Positions 1 to 7,824 of a DNA stretch of 64,000 nucleotides are shown here, one piece after another. Within the stretch, counting starts at the first letter, position 1. Every line of letters begins with the position of its first letter. The notes beneath the pieces are model-generated. The model made no database searches, was not told the origin of the DNA, and saw only the letters and a program-made list of their open reading frames with translations. Position numbers and translations under genes: made by a program. Origin of the DNA: Actinomycetota bacterium (GTDB lineage: Bacteria > Actinomycetota > Actinomycetes > Propionibacteriales > Propionibacteriaceae); assembly GCA_020161015.1 (NCBI GenBank), contig JAIUOT010000040.1, positions 36,594 to 100,593 of the forward strand, in the 5' to 3' direction.

Positions 1-808
1 GGGCGCGGTGGTCTGCGCCCGCAGCGCGCACATCAACGTGGACGAGGGCGGCGCCCCGGAGCGGGTCGGCGGCCTGAAGCTGTACTCCGTCCCCACACCG
101 GACGGCAAGCTGACCCCCGACCTGGTCGACACCGAGGCGTGGGGCTTCGGAGACGAGCACCGGGCGCAGCCGCTGGCGCTGTCGATCACCCAGTCCACCG
201 AGCTGGGCACGGTCTATACGGTCGAGGAGCTGTCGGCGCTCACCCGCCATGCCCACGACCTCGGCATGGTGGTGCACCTGGACGGCGCGCGCCTGTCGAA
301 TGCCGCGGCGAGCCTCGGGCTGCCCCTGCGCGCGTTCACCACCGAGGTCGGCGTCGACATCCTGACGCTCGGCGGGACCAAGAACGGCGCCCTCGGCGCG
401 GAGGCCATCGTCGTGCTCAACCCGGACGCCGTCCACGGGCTCGTCTACGCACGCAAGTTCAACATGCAGCTCGCCAGCAAGATGCGGTTCGTCTCCGCGC
501 AGCTGGTGGCGCTCTACTCCGGCGACCTGTGGCTGCGCAACGCGGGCCACGCCAACGCGATGGCGGCCCGCCTGCGGGCCGCGCTCGAGGGCGTCCCCGG
601 GATCACCTTCGCCCAGCCGACCCAGGCCAACGGGGTCTTCGCACGGCTGCCCGACGGGGTGGCGGACGTCGTCCGGGAGCGCTTCGCGTTCTACGACTGG
701 GACGCCTCCGTCAACGAGGTGCGCTGGATGTGCTCCTTCGACACCACGGCCGAGGACGTCGACACCTTCGCCGCGCTGGTCACCGAGGCGATCGCGGCGC
801 GCCGGTGA
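1..808 (+). CDS. Low-specificity L-threonine aldolase / beta-eliminating lyase, 5' end cut off by the window
   Basis: PLP-dependent fold-type I enzyme that cleaves L-threonine or L-allo-threonine to glycine and acetaldehyde. The reading frame is open from the first bases, so the N-terminus lies upstream. The visible part begins in the family motif HINVDEGGAPE and continues with VVHLDGARLSNA, which carries the PLP-binding Asp. LGGTKNGALGAE follows, whose Lys forms the Schiff base. The C-terminal small domain is complete and ends at a TGA. It points toward the RNase P RNA gene on the other strand. The family is clear. Substrate stereospecificity cannot be read from the sequence. Confidence 0.9.
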   Translation, partial: GAVVCARSAHINVDEGGAPERVGGLKLYSVPTPDGKLTPDLVDTEAWGFGDEHRAQPLALSITQSTELGTVYTVEELSALTRHAHDLGMVVHLDGARLSNAAASLGLPLRAFTTEVGVDILTLGGTKNGALGAEAIVVLNPDAVHGLVYARKFNMQLASKMRFVSAQLVALYSGDLWLRNAGHANAMAARLRAALEGVPGITFAQPTQANGVFARLPDGVADVVRERFAFYDWDASVNEVRWMCSFDTTAEDVDTFAALVTEAIAARR

Positions 809-820
809 GGGTGGTGGGGG

Positions 821-1219
821 GACGAGCCGGCCTGTAAGCCGGATTCTGTGCCCTCGCGGGCGGTGATCATCCATCTGCGAAGGCTGTTGCCAGCCTCCTT
901 CGCCGTCGCCGGCGTGCGACCTACCCGGGCGCCTCGCGCGAGCAGCGCTCGATCGGCGTCCGCAGGTCCTGGTCCGGTGGACCGGGACCCTTCTTGGTCT
1001 TGCTCCGGGTGGGGTTTACCGAGCCACCCCAGTCACCTGGGGTGCTGGTGGTCTCTTACACCACCGTTTCACCCTTACCCCCCGCCGAACGGCGCGGGGC
1101 GGTCTGTTTTCTGTGGCACTTTCCCGCGGGTCACCCCGGGTGGGCGTTACCCACCACCCTGCTCTGTGGAGTCCGGACTTTCCTCAGCTCGCGCTGCGAT
1201 CACCCGGCCGACTCGTCCG
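821..1219 (-). ncRNA. rnpB: RNase P RNA, bacterial type A
   Basis: Catalytic RNA of RNase P, which matures tRNA 5' ends. On the minus strand the 5' region contains the hallmark GAGGAAAGTCCGGACTCC (around 1172-1190), followed by CAGAGCAGGGTGGTGGGTAA. The 3' end carries CCGGCTTACAGGCCGGCTCG. The first bases (GACGAGTCGG, near 1217) pair with the last ones (CCGGCTCGTC, 821-830) to form helix P1 with one G-U pair. The ends are set by this helix and may be off by a few bases. The very GC-rich loops are normal for high-GC actinobacteria. Confidence 0.93.
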
Positions 1220-1273
1220 CCTCAAGGGTAGCGGAGGCGGCCGCCGGCCTTCGCGTCCGCCCCTTCCCGCCCG

Positions 1274-1344
1274 CGTTCGCCCCCGATCGCAACTCACGCC
1301 ACCGGAATTCCGGTAGCAGGCGTTGCACTCGGCAGCGCGAACGG
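1274..1344. repeat. Palindromic element, copy 1
   Basis: The core spans 1289-1326. The 14-bp centre ACCGGAATTCCGGT (1301-1314) is a perfect palindrome, flanked by 12-bp arms starting GCAAC and ending GTTGC that match at 8 of 12 positions. Outer GCGTTCGC and GCGAACG segments can pair further, giving a cruciform or hairpin of about 70 nt. It shares its order of segments with the copies at 1571-1641 and 1795-1866. Confidence 0.75.
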
Positions 1345-1570
1345 ATCGGTGGGACGGTGGGACGGCGGCGCCGGGCCCCGCCACCGGCGGAACCTCGGCC
1401 AGCGAGTCGTCTGTCGCGCGCCCGTCAGCCAGCAGGCACGGCAGCCAGCACGCACATCAGACCGCAGGCACGGCAGCACCCGACCGCCCGCGGCGGGGCG
1501 AGGCGTGCCCGACGCCGGCCGACCGGCAGCGCGCAGCAGGGAGCGTCGGGCGGCTTCGGCCCCTTCGTCC

Positions 1571-1641
1571 GCGTTCGCCCCCGAATGCAACTCCCGCCAC
1601 CGGAATTCCGGCAGCAAGGGTTGCGCTCGGTAGCGCGAACA
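1571..1641. repeat. Palindromic element, copy 2
   Basis: The core spans 1587-1624 around CCGGAATTCCGG (1600-1611). The GCAAC...GTTGC arms pair at 8 of 12 positions, and the outer segments are GCGTTCGC and GCGAAC. It differs from copies 1 and 3 by scattered substitutions but keeps the length and order of segments, so the three are diverged copies of one unit and not a recent duplication. Confidence 0.75.
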
Positions 1642-1794
1642 GACGCGTGGGGCGGGTGGGAGACCTGGGACGGCCGCGGAGGAGCCGTCGGCGGCCACCC
1701 CGGCCATCGGATCGTCGCCACCGCGAGACTCCCGCCACAGGACGACGCGTCCGTCACCCCGTCCGCGGACCTCTCCGGCAGCCGCTCCCCGTCC

Positions 1795-1866
1795 CGTTCG
1801 CTCCCGAACGCAACTCCCGCTACCGGAATTCCGGCAGCAGGAGTTGCACTCGGCAGCGCGAGCGAA
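1795..1866. repeat. Palindromic element, copy 3 (best preserved)
   Basis: The core spans 1810-1847 around CCGGAATTCCGG (1823-1834). The 12-bp arms GCAACTCCCGCT and AGCAGGAGTTGC pair at 11 of 12 positions, the best of the three copies. It lies about 90 bp downstream of the end of the minus-strand RNB gene, so it would be at the 3' end of that transcript. Confidence 0.78.
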
Positions 1867-1958
1867 GGGGCGGGGCGGGGGGCAGCACGAGCGAAGAGGG
1901 GGCTGGCTGGGCAGCGGGACGGACGGAGCGGAGCGGCGGGTGGGGCTGAGCGGGCGGC

Positions 1959-3389
1959 TCAGCCGAGGACGCGGAACTCCACCTTGCCGGCGAGCAGGTC
2001 GGCGGCCACGAGGGTCGCGGACGCGGTCTCGCCGAGCACCAGGCCGTCGCCCTTGACCCGTGCCTCCACGGCCGGGTCGGCCAGCTGGAGGACGCCGTCG
2101 CCGTCCTCCGGATCGACCTCGAGCACGGTCCCGGTGAAGGTGCGCCCGAGGCTGGGAGCGAGCACCATCGCCTCCACGAGGTCCACGGTCCCGCGCTCGT
2201 ACTTCTTGGCCCGGCGGTTGGACTCGTCCATCACGGCGGGCAGGCCCGGAAGGGCGGCGGCCACCCACTCCGGGACGGGTGTCCCCGCGCAGATCGCCAC
2301 GCAGGTCTCGCCGGCGTAGCGGTCCACCAGCCGCCGCAAGGGCGCGGTGACGTGGGCGTACGGCGCGGCGATCGCCGCGTGCAGCGGCTGCTCGGGTGAC
2401 GACCCATCGAACGCCTGGTAGCCGGCGCCGCGGAACAGCATCGTGCAGGCGTTCAGCATCGCCGCCTGCGCGGGCACGGACGCGTCGAGGCTGCGCACGA
2501 ACTCCGGGTACTCCATGGCTCGCGGCCAGGCGATCCCGAGCGCGGACGCCGTCCGGCGCAGCCTGCCCAGCGCACTGTCCCTGGCCGGCGGGAGCGTCCG
2601 CAGGATGCCGACCCCGGCCTCCAGCATGAGCGCAGCCGCCGCCATTCCCGTCGCGAGCGACAGCTGGGCGTTCCAGTCCTCGACGGGCAGGGGCGCCCGG
2701 AAGGCCAGCGTCCAACGGCTGTCGGAGGCGCGGACCTCCTGCTCGGGAACCGAGAGGCTGACCCCGCCCCGCGCCACCTCGACCTCCTGGCGCAGCAGCC
2801 CGACGGTGCGCAGCAGCTGCACCTGCTCGTCCGCGCGTCCGGCGTCCAGGTCGGCCTGCGCGCCGGCGTAGCTCAGCTTCGCCCTGCTGCGCACCAGCGC
2901 CCGCTCCACCCGGGTGTCGACGGTCCGGCCGTCCGCGTCCAGCCGGAGCTCCCACACCAGGGCGGGCCGCACCTGGCCGGGCAGCAGGCTGGTGGCACCC
3001 TCGGACAGCGTCGCCGGGTGCAGGGGCGTCCGGCGGGTCGGTGCGTACAGGGTCTCGCCGCGGGCGTTGGCCTCCGCGTCCACCCGACCGCCAGGGACGA
3101 CGAAGGCCGCGACGTCGGCGATCGCGTAGCGCAGCAGGTAGCCCGCGGTCGTGCGGGAGAGGTGGAACGCCTGGTCGAGGTCGGTGGACGCCTCCGGGTC
3201 GAGGGTCACGAACGGCACGTCGGTGAGGTCACGGGACGGCAGCCGCGGGCTGGCCGCGGCCGTGTCGGCCTCGGCCAGGACGTCGGCGGGAAAGGAGGAC
3301 GGCACCCCGAGCGAGGCACGGAGCCGGCGCAGGCCCTCGGCCAGGGCGGGGGGCTCGCTGTCCCGGAGCGAGACGTGGCGGGTCGGCAT
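1959..3389 (-). CDS. RNB-domain ribonuclease (RNase II/R family)
   Basis: Predicted 3'-5' exoribonuclease of 476 aa. The RNB catalytic signature is plain: FVTLDPEASTDLDQAFHL, with the Asp residues that bind the catalytic magnesium, then YAIADVAAFV. Next comes the substrate-groove segment ARGETLYAPTRRTPLHP. The protein is shorter than RNase R. It lacks N-terminal cold-shock domains and keeps only a short C-terminal S1-like part (about residues 405-476), as in many actinobacterial stand-alone RNB proteins. The ATG at 3389 is followed directly by the RNase H gene upstream (9-bp gap), so the two are probably co-transcribed with the zinc-ribbon gene as an RNA-metabolism operon. Confidence 0.9.
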   Translation of the reverse strand: MPTRHVSLRDSEPPALAEGLRRLRASLGVPSSFPADVLAEADTAAASPRLPSRDLTDVPFVTLDPEASTDLDQAFHLSRTTAGYLLRYAIADVAAFVVPGGRVDAEANARGETLYAPTRRTPLHPATLSEGATSLLPGQVRPALVWELRLDADGRTVDTRVERALVRSRAKLSYAGAQADLDAGRADEQVQLLRTVGLLRQEVEVARGGVSLSVPEQEVRASDSRWTLAFRAPLPVEDWNAQLSLATGMAAAALMLEAGVGILRTLPPARDSALGRLRRTASALGIAWPRAMEYPEFVRSLDASVPAQAAMLNACTMLFRGAGYQAFDGSSPEQPLHAAIAAPYAHVTAPLRRLVDRYAGETCVAICAGTPVPEWVAAALPGLPAVMDESNRRAKKYERGTVDLVEAMVLAPSLGRTFTGTVLEVDPEDGDGVLQLADPAVEARVKGDGLVLGETASATLVAADLLAGKVEFRVLG

Positions 3390-3398
3390 GGCTCCTCC

Positions 3399-3944
3399 TC
3401 AGCCGCGGGTGCGCGGACGTCCGTCGAGGGCCGCGTTGACCAGGGCGTCCGCGGCCTTGTTCTGCTCCCTGGGTACCCAGGTCCAGCTCACCCGGTGCGG
3501 ACGCAGCTCCTGTGCCCGCGCCGCCAGCGGACGCAGGGCCGGGTGCTTCACCCGCCACCGTCCGGCCATCTGCTCGATGACGAGCCGGGAGTCCATCCGC
3601 ACCTCGACGCTGGCGGACGGATCGATCGCCCGGGCCATCTCCAGCCCGGCGACGAGGCCGGAGTACTCGGCCACGTTGTTGGTGGTCACGCCGAGCGGAA
3701 GCCCTTCGGAGGCGAGCACCTCGCCGCTGTCGGCGTCCCGCACGAGCGCGCCGTAGGCCGCCGGTCCCGGGTTGCCGCGCGACCCGCCGTCCGCCTCCAC
3801 GACGAGGCGCCGGGCCCCCGTCGCGGACGCTGCTCCGGACGCGCCGTCGGACGGCTCGACGCCGCCCGGCACCGTCCCGGCGAGCGCGTCGCCGGCATCG
3901 AGGAGGGACGGACCGCCCTGCGGCAGCCGCGGCGCGCGCGGCAT
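3399..3944 (-). CDS. RNase H family protein (single-domain, 181 aa)
   Basis: Ribonuclease H-like protein expected to cleave RNA in RNA:DNA hybrids. After a non-conserved proline- and glycine-rich leader of about 45 residues comes VVEADGGSRGNPGPAAYGA, the beta-1 strand with the first catalytic Asp. TTNNVAEYSGLVAGLE follows with the catalytic Glu, then VEVRMDSRLVIEQMAG with the next Asp, and VPREQNKAADALVN with the last one. Actinobacterial relatives of Rv2228c carry a C-terminal acid phosphatase or CobC domain, which is absent here. The start ATG overlaps the stop of the upstream DUF164 gene as ATGA, indicating translational coupling. Confidence 0.9.
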   Translation of the reverse strand: MPRAPRLPQGGPSLLDAGDALAGTVPGGVEPSDGASGAASATGARRLVVEADGGSRGNPGPAAYGALVRDADSGEVLASEGLPLGVTTNNVAEYSGLVAGLEMARAIDPSASVEVRMDSRLVIEQMAGRWRVKHPALRPLAARAQELRPHRVSWTWVPREQNKAADALVNAALDGRPRTRG

Positions 3945-4687
3945 CAGGCGTCCACGGCTCCGATGCGCACGAGCACCCGCTCGCACTCCTCGCAGCGCAG
4001 CACCTCGTCCGGTGCGGCGGCGGCGTACGCGCCCAGCGCGATCGGGGTCGCCTCGATCTGGCAGCCGCCGCAGCGGCGTCCCCGCAGCGGGGCGGCACCG
4101 ACGCCGCCGGCGCGGACGCGGATCCGGTCGTACAGCGCCACCAGGTCGGCGGGCAGTTCCGCGACGATGCCGTCGCGGGCGGTCTGGTGGGTGGCGAGGT
4201 CGGCGTCGAGCTGGGCCACCTGCTCGTCGCGGGAGGCGATCAGCGCGCGCATGGCGTTCTCGACCTCGGTGAGTTCCGCGGCGACCTTCTCCCGCTCGGC
4301 GGTCGCGGACTCCAGCTCCTCCATCACCTCGAGCTCGACGTCCTCCAGGTCGGCGATGCGGCGCCCGAGGTGGGTGATCTCGTCGAGCAGCGCGTTGAGT
4401 TGCTTGGGGTCGGTGACCGCTCCGGAGTCCACCCGCTGCTGGTCGCGCACGCGCCGCTCGCGCACGGGAACCAGGTCGGATTCGGCCTTCTCCACGTCGA
4501 GCTGGAGGTCGGCGACCCTGGTGCGGGCCGCGACGAGTGCCTCGCCGAGCCGTCCACGGACCGCCCGTGCCTCGACCAGCGCCGCGTGCTCGGGCAGCGC
4601 GCGCTTGCGGTGCTCGAGCTGGGCGATGGCGGTGTCCTCTGCCTGCAGATCGAGCAGGCGGAGCTGAGCCGGTGCGGCAGCCTTCAT
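3944..4687 (-). CDS. C4-type zinc-ribbon / DUF164 coiled-coil protein
   Basis: The 247-aa protein has a long antiparallel coiled coil (about residues 20-180, rich in Glu, Arg, Ala and Leu heptads) and a C-terminal zinc ribbon with CGGC and CEEC pairs. This is the arrangement of the DUF164/CT398 family. The family is structurally known, but its function is still vague, and a nucleic-acid or flagellar/secretion chaperone role has been proposed. A good Shine-Dalgarno (AGGAGG, 5 nt before ATG) precedes it. It heads the operon with RNase H and RNB ribonuclease, which supports a role near RNA metabolism. Confidence 0.87.
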   Translation of the reverse strand: MKAAAPAQLRLLDLQAEDTAIAQLEHRKRALPEHAALVEARAVRGRLGEALVAARTRVADLQLDVEKAESDLVPVRERRVRDQQRVDSGAVTDPKQLNALLDEITHLGRRIADLEDVELEVMEELESATAEREKVAAELTEVENAMRALIASRDEQVAQLDADLATHQTARDGIVAELPADLVALYDRIRVRAGGVGAAPLRGRRCGGCQIEATPIALGAYAAAAPDEVLRCEECERVLVRIGAVDA

Positions 4688-4813
4688 TCGAGCCTCCTGA
4701 AGTTGTGGACCCCGACTCTACTGGCTCCACGCCACCGCGCGGACGCCGGGCGCGTGGCCGCCGCCACCAGGGGACGGAACCGGCCGCCGGACGGCCGGGG
4801 CGTGCGGCGGCGC

Positions 4814-4819
4814 TAGCAT
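4814..4819 (+). promoter_or_regulatory. -10 box (TAGCAT) of leaderless aminopeptidase P gene
   Basis: TAGCAT ends 7 nt before the ATG at 4827 and no Shine-Dalgarno is present, so transcription probably starts at or next to the start codon. Confidence 0.55.
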
Positions 4820-4826
4820 CTGGCTC

Positions 4827-6323
4827 ATGACCGACCAGCCCCCCGCCGGCGAGCAGCCCGCCCTGCCCAACCGGCAGACGCCCTTCTCCGAGGCCTTCCG
4901 CGAGTTCATCCCCCAGTCCTGGGCGCCGTACCCCGAGGAGCTCCCCGCAGAGCTCCCGGCCGCGTCCCGCGCGGCGCTGCGGCGTCGCGCGCTGGCGGAG
5001 GCGTTCCCCGGGGAGCGCCTGGTGATCCCGGCCGGCGGGCTGAAGCCGCGCGCCAACGACACCGACTACCGGTTCCGGCCGCACTCGGCGTTCGCCTGGC
5101 TGACCGGCCTGGGGGCCGACCGCGAGCCGGACGCCGTCCTCGTCCTCGAGCCCACGGACACCGGCCACGAGGCCACCCTCTACTTCAAGCCGCGGGCCCC
5201 GCGCACGGACCCGGAGTTCTACGCCGACGCCCGCTACGGCGAGATGTGGGTGGGCACCCGCGAGTCGCTGGCCGAGATGGGCGCCCTGACCGGGTTGTCC
5301 TGCGCGCCGGTCTCGGGGCTCGAGGACGCCCTGTCCAAGAACCTCGCCGCGACCGGCGTCCGGCTGCTGCGCGAGGCGGACGCGTCCGTCACCGGCACCC
5401 TCGACCTGCTGCGCGCCCAGGCGGGGGTGGACGCGATCGCCGCGGCGGAGACCGACAGCGCCTTCGCCGTGCACCTGTCGGAGGCCCGCCTGCTCAAGGA
5501 CCCCTTCGAGCTCGACGAGCTGCGTCAGGCATGCGCCGACACCGCCGTGGGGTTCGAGGCCGTGGTGGCCGACCTGCCCGAGGCCGTCCGCAGGGGACGC
5601 GGCGAGCGCTGGGTCGAGGGCGTCTTCGGGCTGCACGCCCGCCACCAGGCGAACGCCGTCGGCTACGACACGATCGCCGCCTCCGGCGACCACGCGAACA
5701 CCCTGCACTGGATCCGCAACGACGGCGACCTGCGCCCGGGCGACCTGCTGCTGCTCGACGCCGGTGTGGAGGTGGAGTCGCTGTACACCGCCGACATCAC
5801 CAGGACTCTCCCGGTCAACGGCACCTTCAGCCCCGCCCAGCGGACCGTGTACGAGGCGGTTCTCGCCGCACAGGCGGCCGGCATGGCCGCCGCGCGTCCG
5901 GGCAACCGGTTCTCCGACGTCCACGCCGCGGCCATCCGGGTGATCGCAGAGCACCTCGAGGCGTGGGGCCTGCTGCCGGTCTCCGCGGAGGAGTCGCTGG
6001 ACCCCGAGACGGGCGGACAGCACCGGCGCTGGATGGTGCACGGGACGTCCCACCACCTCGGGCTCGACGTGCACGACTGCGCGCAGGCCCGCCGGGAGAA
6101 CTACCGCGACGCCGAACTGCGTCCCGGCATGGTCATCACGGTCGAGCCGGGCCTGTACTTCAAGTCCACCGACCTGCTGGTGCCCGAGGAACTGCGGGGC
6201 ATCGGTGTGCGGATCGAGGACGACATCGTGATCACCGAGGACGGCTGCGAGATCCTGTCCGACCACCTGCCCCGCGATCCGGACGCCGTGGAGTCCTGGA
6301 TGGCCGCCATCTGGGCACGCTGA
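4827..6323 (+). CDS. pepP: Aminopeptidase P family protein (Xaa-Pro aminopeptidase)
   Basis: Cytoplasmic dinuclear-metal peptidase of 498 aa that removes an N-terminal residue before proline. An AMP_N domain (about residues 30-175) contains YRFRPHSAFAWLTGL. The pita-bread M24 domain follows. Visible metal ligands are the Asp pair in LLLLDAGVEVESLYTADITRT, the His in GTSHHLGLDVHD, the Glu in VITVEPGLYF and the Glu in IGVRIEDDIVIT. It is transcribed divergently from the DUF164 operon. It converges with the MOSC gene, with only 21 bp between them. Confidence 0.94.
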   Translation: MTDQPPAGEQPALPNRQTPFSEAFREFIPQSWAPYPEELPAELPAASRAALRRRALAEAFPGERLVIPAGGLKPRANDTDYRFRPHSAFAWLTGLGADREPDAVLVLEPTDTGHEATLYFKPRAPRTDPEFYADARYGEMWVGTRESLAEMGALTGLSCAPVSGLEDALSKNLAATGVRLLREADASVTGTLDLLRAQAGVDAIAAAETDSAFAVHLSEARLLKDPFELDELRQACADTAVGFEAVVADLPEAVRRGRGERWVEGVFGLHARHQANAVGYDTIAASGDHANTLHWIRNDGDLRPGDLLLLDAGVEVESLYTADITRTLPVNGTFSPAQRTVYEAVLAAQAAGMAAARPGNRFSDVHAAAIRVIAEHLEAWGLLPVSAEESLDPETGGQHRRWMVHGTSHHLGLDVHDCAQARRENYRDAELRPGMVITVEPGLYFKSTDLLVPEELRGIGVRIEDDIVITEDGCEILSDHLPRDPDAVESWMAAIWAR

Positions 6324-6344
6324 GCGATACCCGGGCCGGCTCGG

Positions 6345-6971
6345 CTACGCGTGGCCGAGCCGCTCCAGCCGCTCGCGCAGCCGGCGTCCGATGCGCTCCT
6401 CCGCGGCGAGGGACGCCAGCAGCTCCGGCGCCGTGGTCAGCGCGCGGAACGCGTAGCCGACCGTGAGGTCGTGCGGACGGGTCTCGACCACCTCGACGGG
6501 GTCGCCCGCGGCCACGGTCCCCTCCTCCAGCACCCTGAGGTAGGCACCGGGAACGCCGTGCTCGGTGAACCGGCGAACCCAGCGGGGTTCGTCCACGAAC
6601 GCGGCGAAGACCGAACACGGGATCCGCACGTGGGTCACCTCGAGCAGGCACTCCCCCACCCGCCAACGTTCACCGAGCCGGGCCTGCTGCACGTCCAGGC
6701 CGACCGTGGTGAGGTTCTCCCCGAACGATCCGGGTCGCAGCGGCCGGCCGAGTTCCGCCTCCCAGAACGCGTAGTCCTCGCGCGCGAAGGCGTAGACCGC
6801 CTGGTCCGCGCCGCCGTGGTGCCGGGCGTTCACGATGGTGTCGCTGTCGACGCCCAGCGTCTGGATGCGCACGCGTCCGACCACCGGGCGCTTGTCGATC
6901 CCGGTACTGCCCAGCTTCGCGCTCCGGCTCGGACGCGACCGTCCGACGTTCACGGACTCGAGGTGCGGCAT
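6345..6971 (-). CDS. MOSC domain-containing protein (YiiM-like)
   Basis: The 208-aa protein is formed mostly by the MOSC beta-barrel found in molybdenum-cofactor sulfurases and YiiM-type reductases of N-hydroxylated substrates. Family features visible are HHGGADQAVYAF, RPGSFGENLTTVGLD and the conserved Cys in THVRIPCSVFAAF, followed by a YiiM-like helical tail. A TAAGGT box (6978-6983) 6 nt before the ATG suggests a leaderless mRNA. The substrate is unknown. The conserved Cys supports binding of a sulfur-ligated Mo cofactor. Confidence 0.9.
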   Translation of the reverse strand: MPHLESVNVGRSRPSRSAKLGSTGIDKRPVVGRVRIQTLGVDSDTIVNARHHGGADQAVYAFAREDYAFWEAELGRPLRPGSFGENLTTVGLDVQQARLGERWRVGECLLEVTHVRIPCSVFAAFVDEPRWVRRFTEHGVPGAYLRVLEEGTVAAGDPVEVVETRPHDLTVGYAFRALTTAPELLASLAAEERIGRRLRERLERLGHA

Positions 6972-6977
6972 GCGCCG

Positions 6978-6983
6978 ACCTTA
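6978..6983 (-). promoter_or_regulatory. -10 box (TAAGGT) of MOSC gene
   Basis: TAAGGT on the minus strand lies 6 nt upstream of the ATG at 6971, without a Shine-Dalgarno sequence. Confidence 0.45.
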
Positions 6984-6992
6984 GCCGTCGGG

Positions 6993-7631
6993 TCAGGGCA
7001 CCCGGGTGAACCGGCCGACCAGCGGCGCGCCCGCCCCGCGCAGCACCAGACGGTCGCCGTCGCACCGGACCTTGATCCCGCCCGAGGTGACGTCGAACAG
7101 CGGCACGGCCGGCACGTCGCGCGGGGTGTCGGCGTCGTCCACCGTCGTGGCCCAGTTCTCCACCTCGAACACGTCGGGCGCCGTGGCGTTCCAGAACCAC
7201 TCCCCGCCACCGGCGTACTCGGTGTGCGCCGAGATCGAGCGGCCGGCCACGCGGGCCACCACCGTGAGGTCGGTGCCGACCGACAGGTAGCCCGGGTTGA
7301 ACGCCAGTGACTGGGACCCCTTGATCCTCAGCCTGCTCAGCGGGATCCCCAGGCCCTTCAGCCAGCGCGCGGCCTGCGCCTGGTAGTCGGCGATGTCGAG
7401 GCGCCAGTTCCCGGTCACGCACGCGGTGTCACCGGTGCCCGCATCCGAGTCCGTGGTCGCCGACGGCGTGGGCGTGGCACCGGGCCCCGATGGCTCCGTC
7501 GTGGGCACCGGGGACGCGGCAGGCGGACCTTCCTCGGCGACAGCACCGGCGCCGGGCGCGGGGCCCGTCCCGCAGGCGGCGAGGAGCACCGACGCCACCA
7601 CCAGCCCCACCAGCCTCGCGCCCGCACCCAT
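6993..7631 (-). CDS. Putative secreted lipoprotein of unknown function
   Basis: The 212-aa product begins with a lipoprotein signal peptide: Gly-Arg start, hydrophobic GLVVASVLLAAC with the lipobox Cys at about residue 22, then a Pro/Ala/Thr-rich spacer of about 50 residues. The mature part (from about residue 75) contains a predicted beta-rich domain with no motif I recognise. The start at 7631 is chosen over an upstream ATG because GGGAGG sits 5 nt before it and because it places the lipobox correctly. It is likely anchored to the outer face of the membrane. Function unknown. Confidence 0.75.
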   Translation of the reverse strand: MGAGARLVGLVVASVLLAACGTGPAPGAGAVAEEGPPAASPVPTTEPSGPGATPTPSATTDSDAGTGDTACVTGNWRLDIADYQAQAARWLKGLGIPLSRLRIKGSQSLAFNPGYLSVGTDLTVVARVAGRSISAHTEYAGGGEWFWNATAPDVFEVENWATTVDDADTPRDVPAVPLFDVTSGGIKVRCDGDRLVLRGAGAPLVGRFTRVP

Positions 7632-7824
7632 CGTCGCCTCCCAGGGATGTCGCCTCAAAGGCTAGGCAGCAGCGGTTCCACGGCACCAGTCAGAGCCGTA
7701 CGTACCCCGGGCGTGTATCGCCACCACGGGACGCGGCGCGCACCCCCGGGTGATCGGCCTAGAGTTGCGCGCGGACCGGCAGGGGGCCGGTCGACCTGGC
7801 GAAACAATGGCGAAGGAGCCTGCA

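Larger units (their letters stand above)
1220..1958. other. Non-coding region of about 740 bp carrying three palindromic elements
   Basis: No convincing gene lies between the RNase P RNA and the RNB ribonuclease gene. The open frames that cross it on both strands match no family and run through the palindromes. The stretch contains three copies of a 38-bp imperfect palindrome inside a roughly 72-bp conserved unit. It also has a 14-bp direct repeat (GCAGGCACGGCAGC at 1432-1445 and 1464-1477). The rnpB promoter must lie at its left end. Confidence 0.6.

Noticed and set aside
1274..1866. Possible CRISPR array
   Set aside because: The repeats are about 72 bp with palindromic centres and 150-230 bp irregular spacing, only three copies exist, and no cas genes are near.
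1294..1949. Open frames on both strands across the palindromic elements
   Set aside because: They run through inverted repeats, encode Arg/Ala/Pro-rich sequence without motifs, and lack ribosome binding sites or conserved starts.
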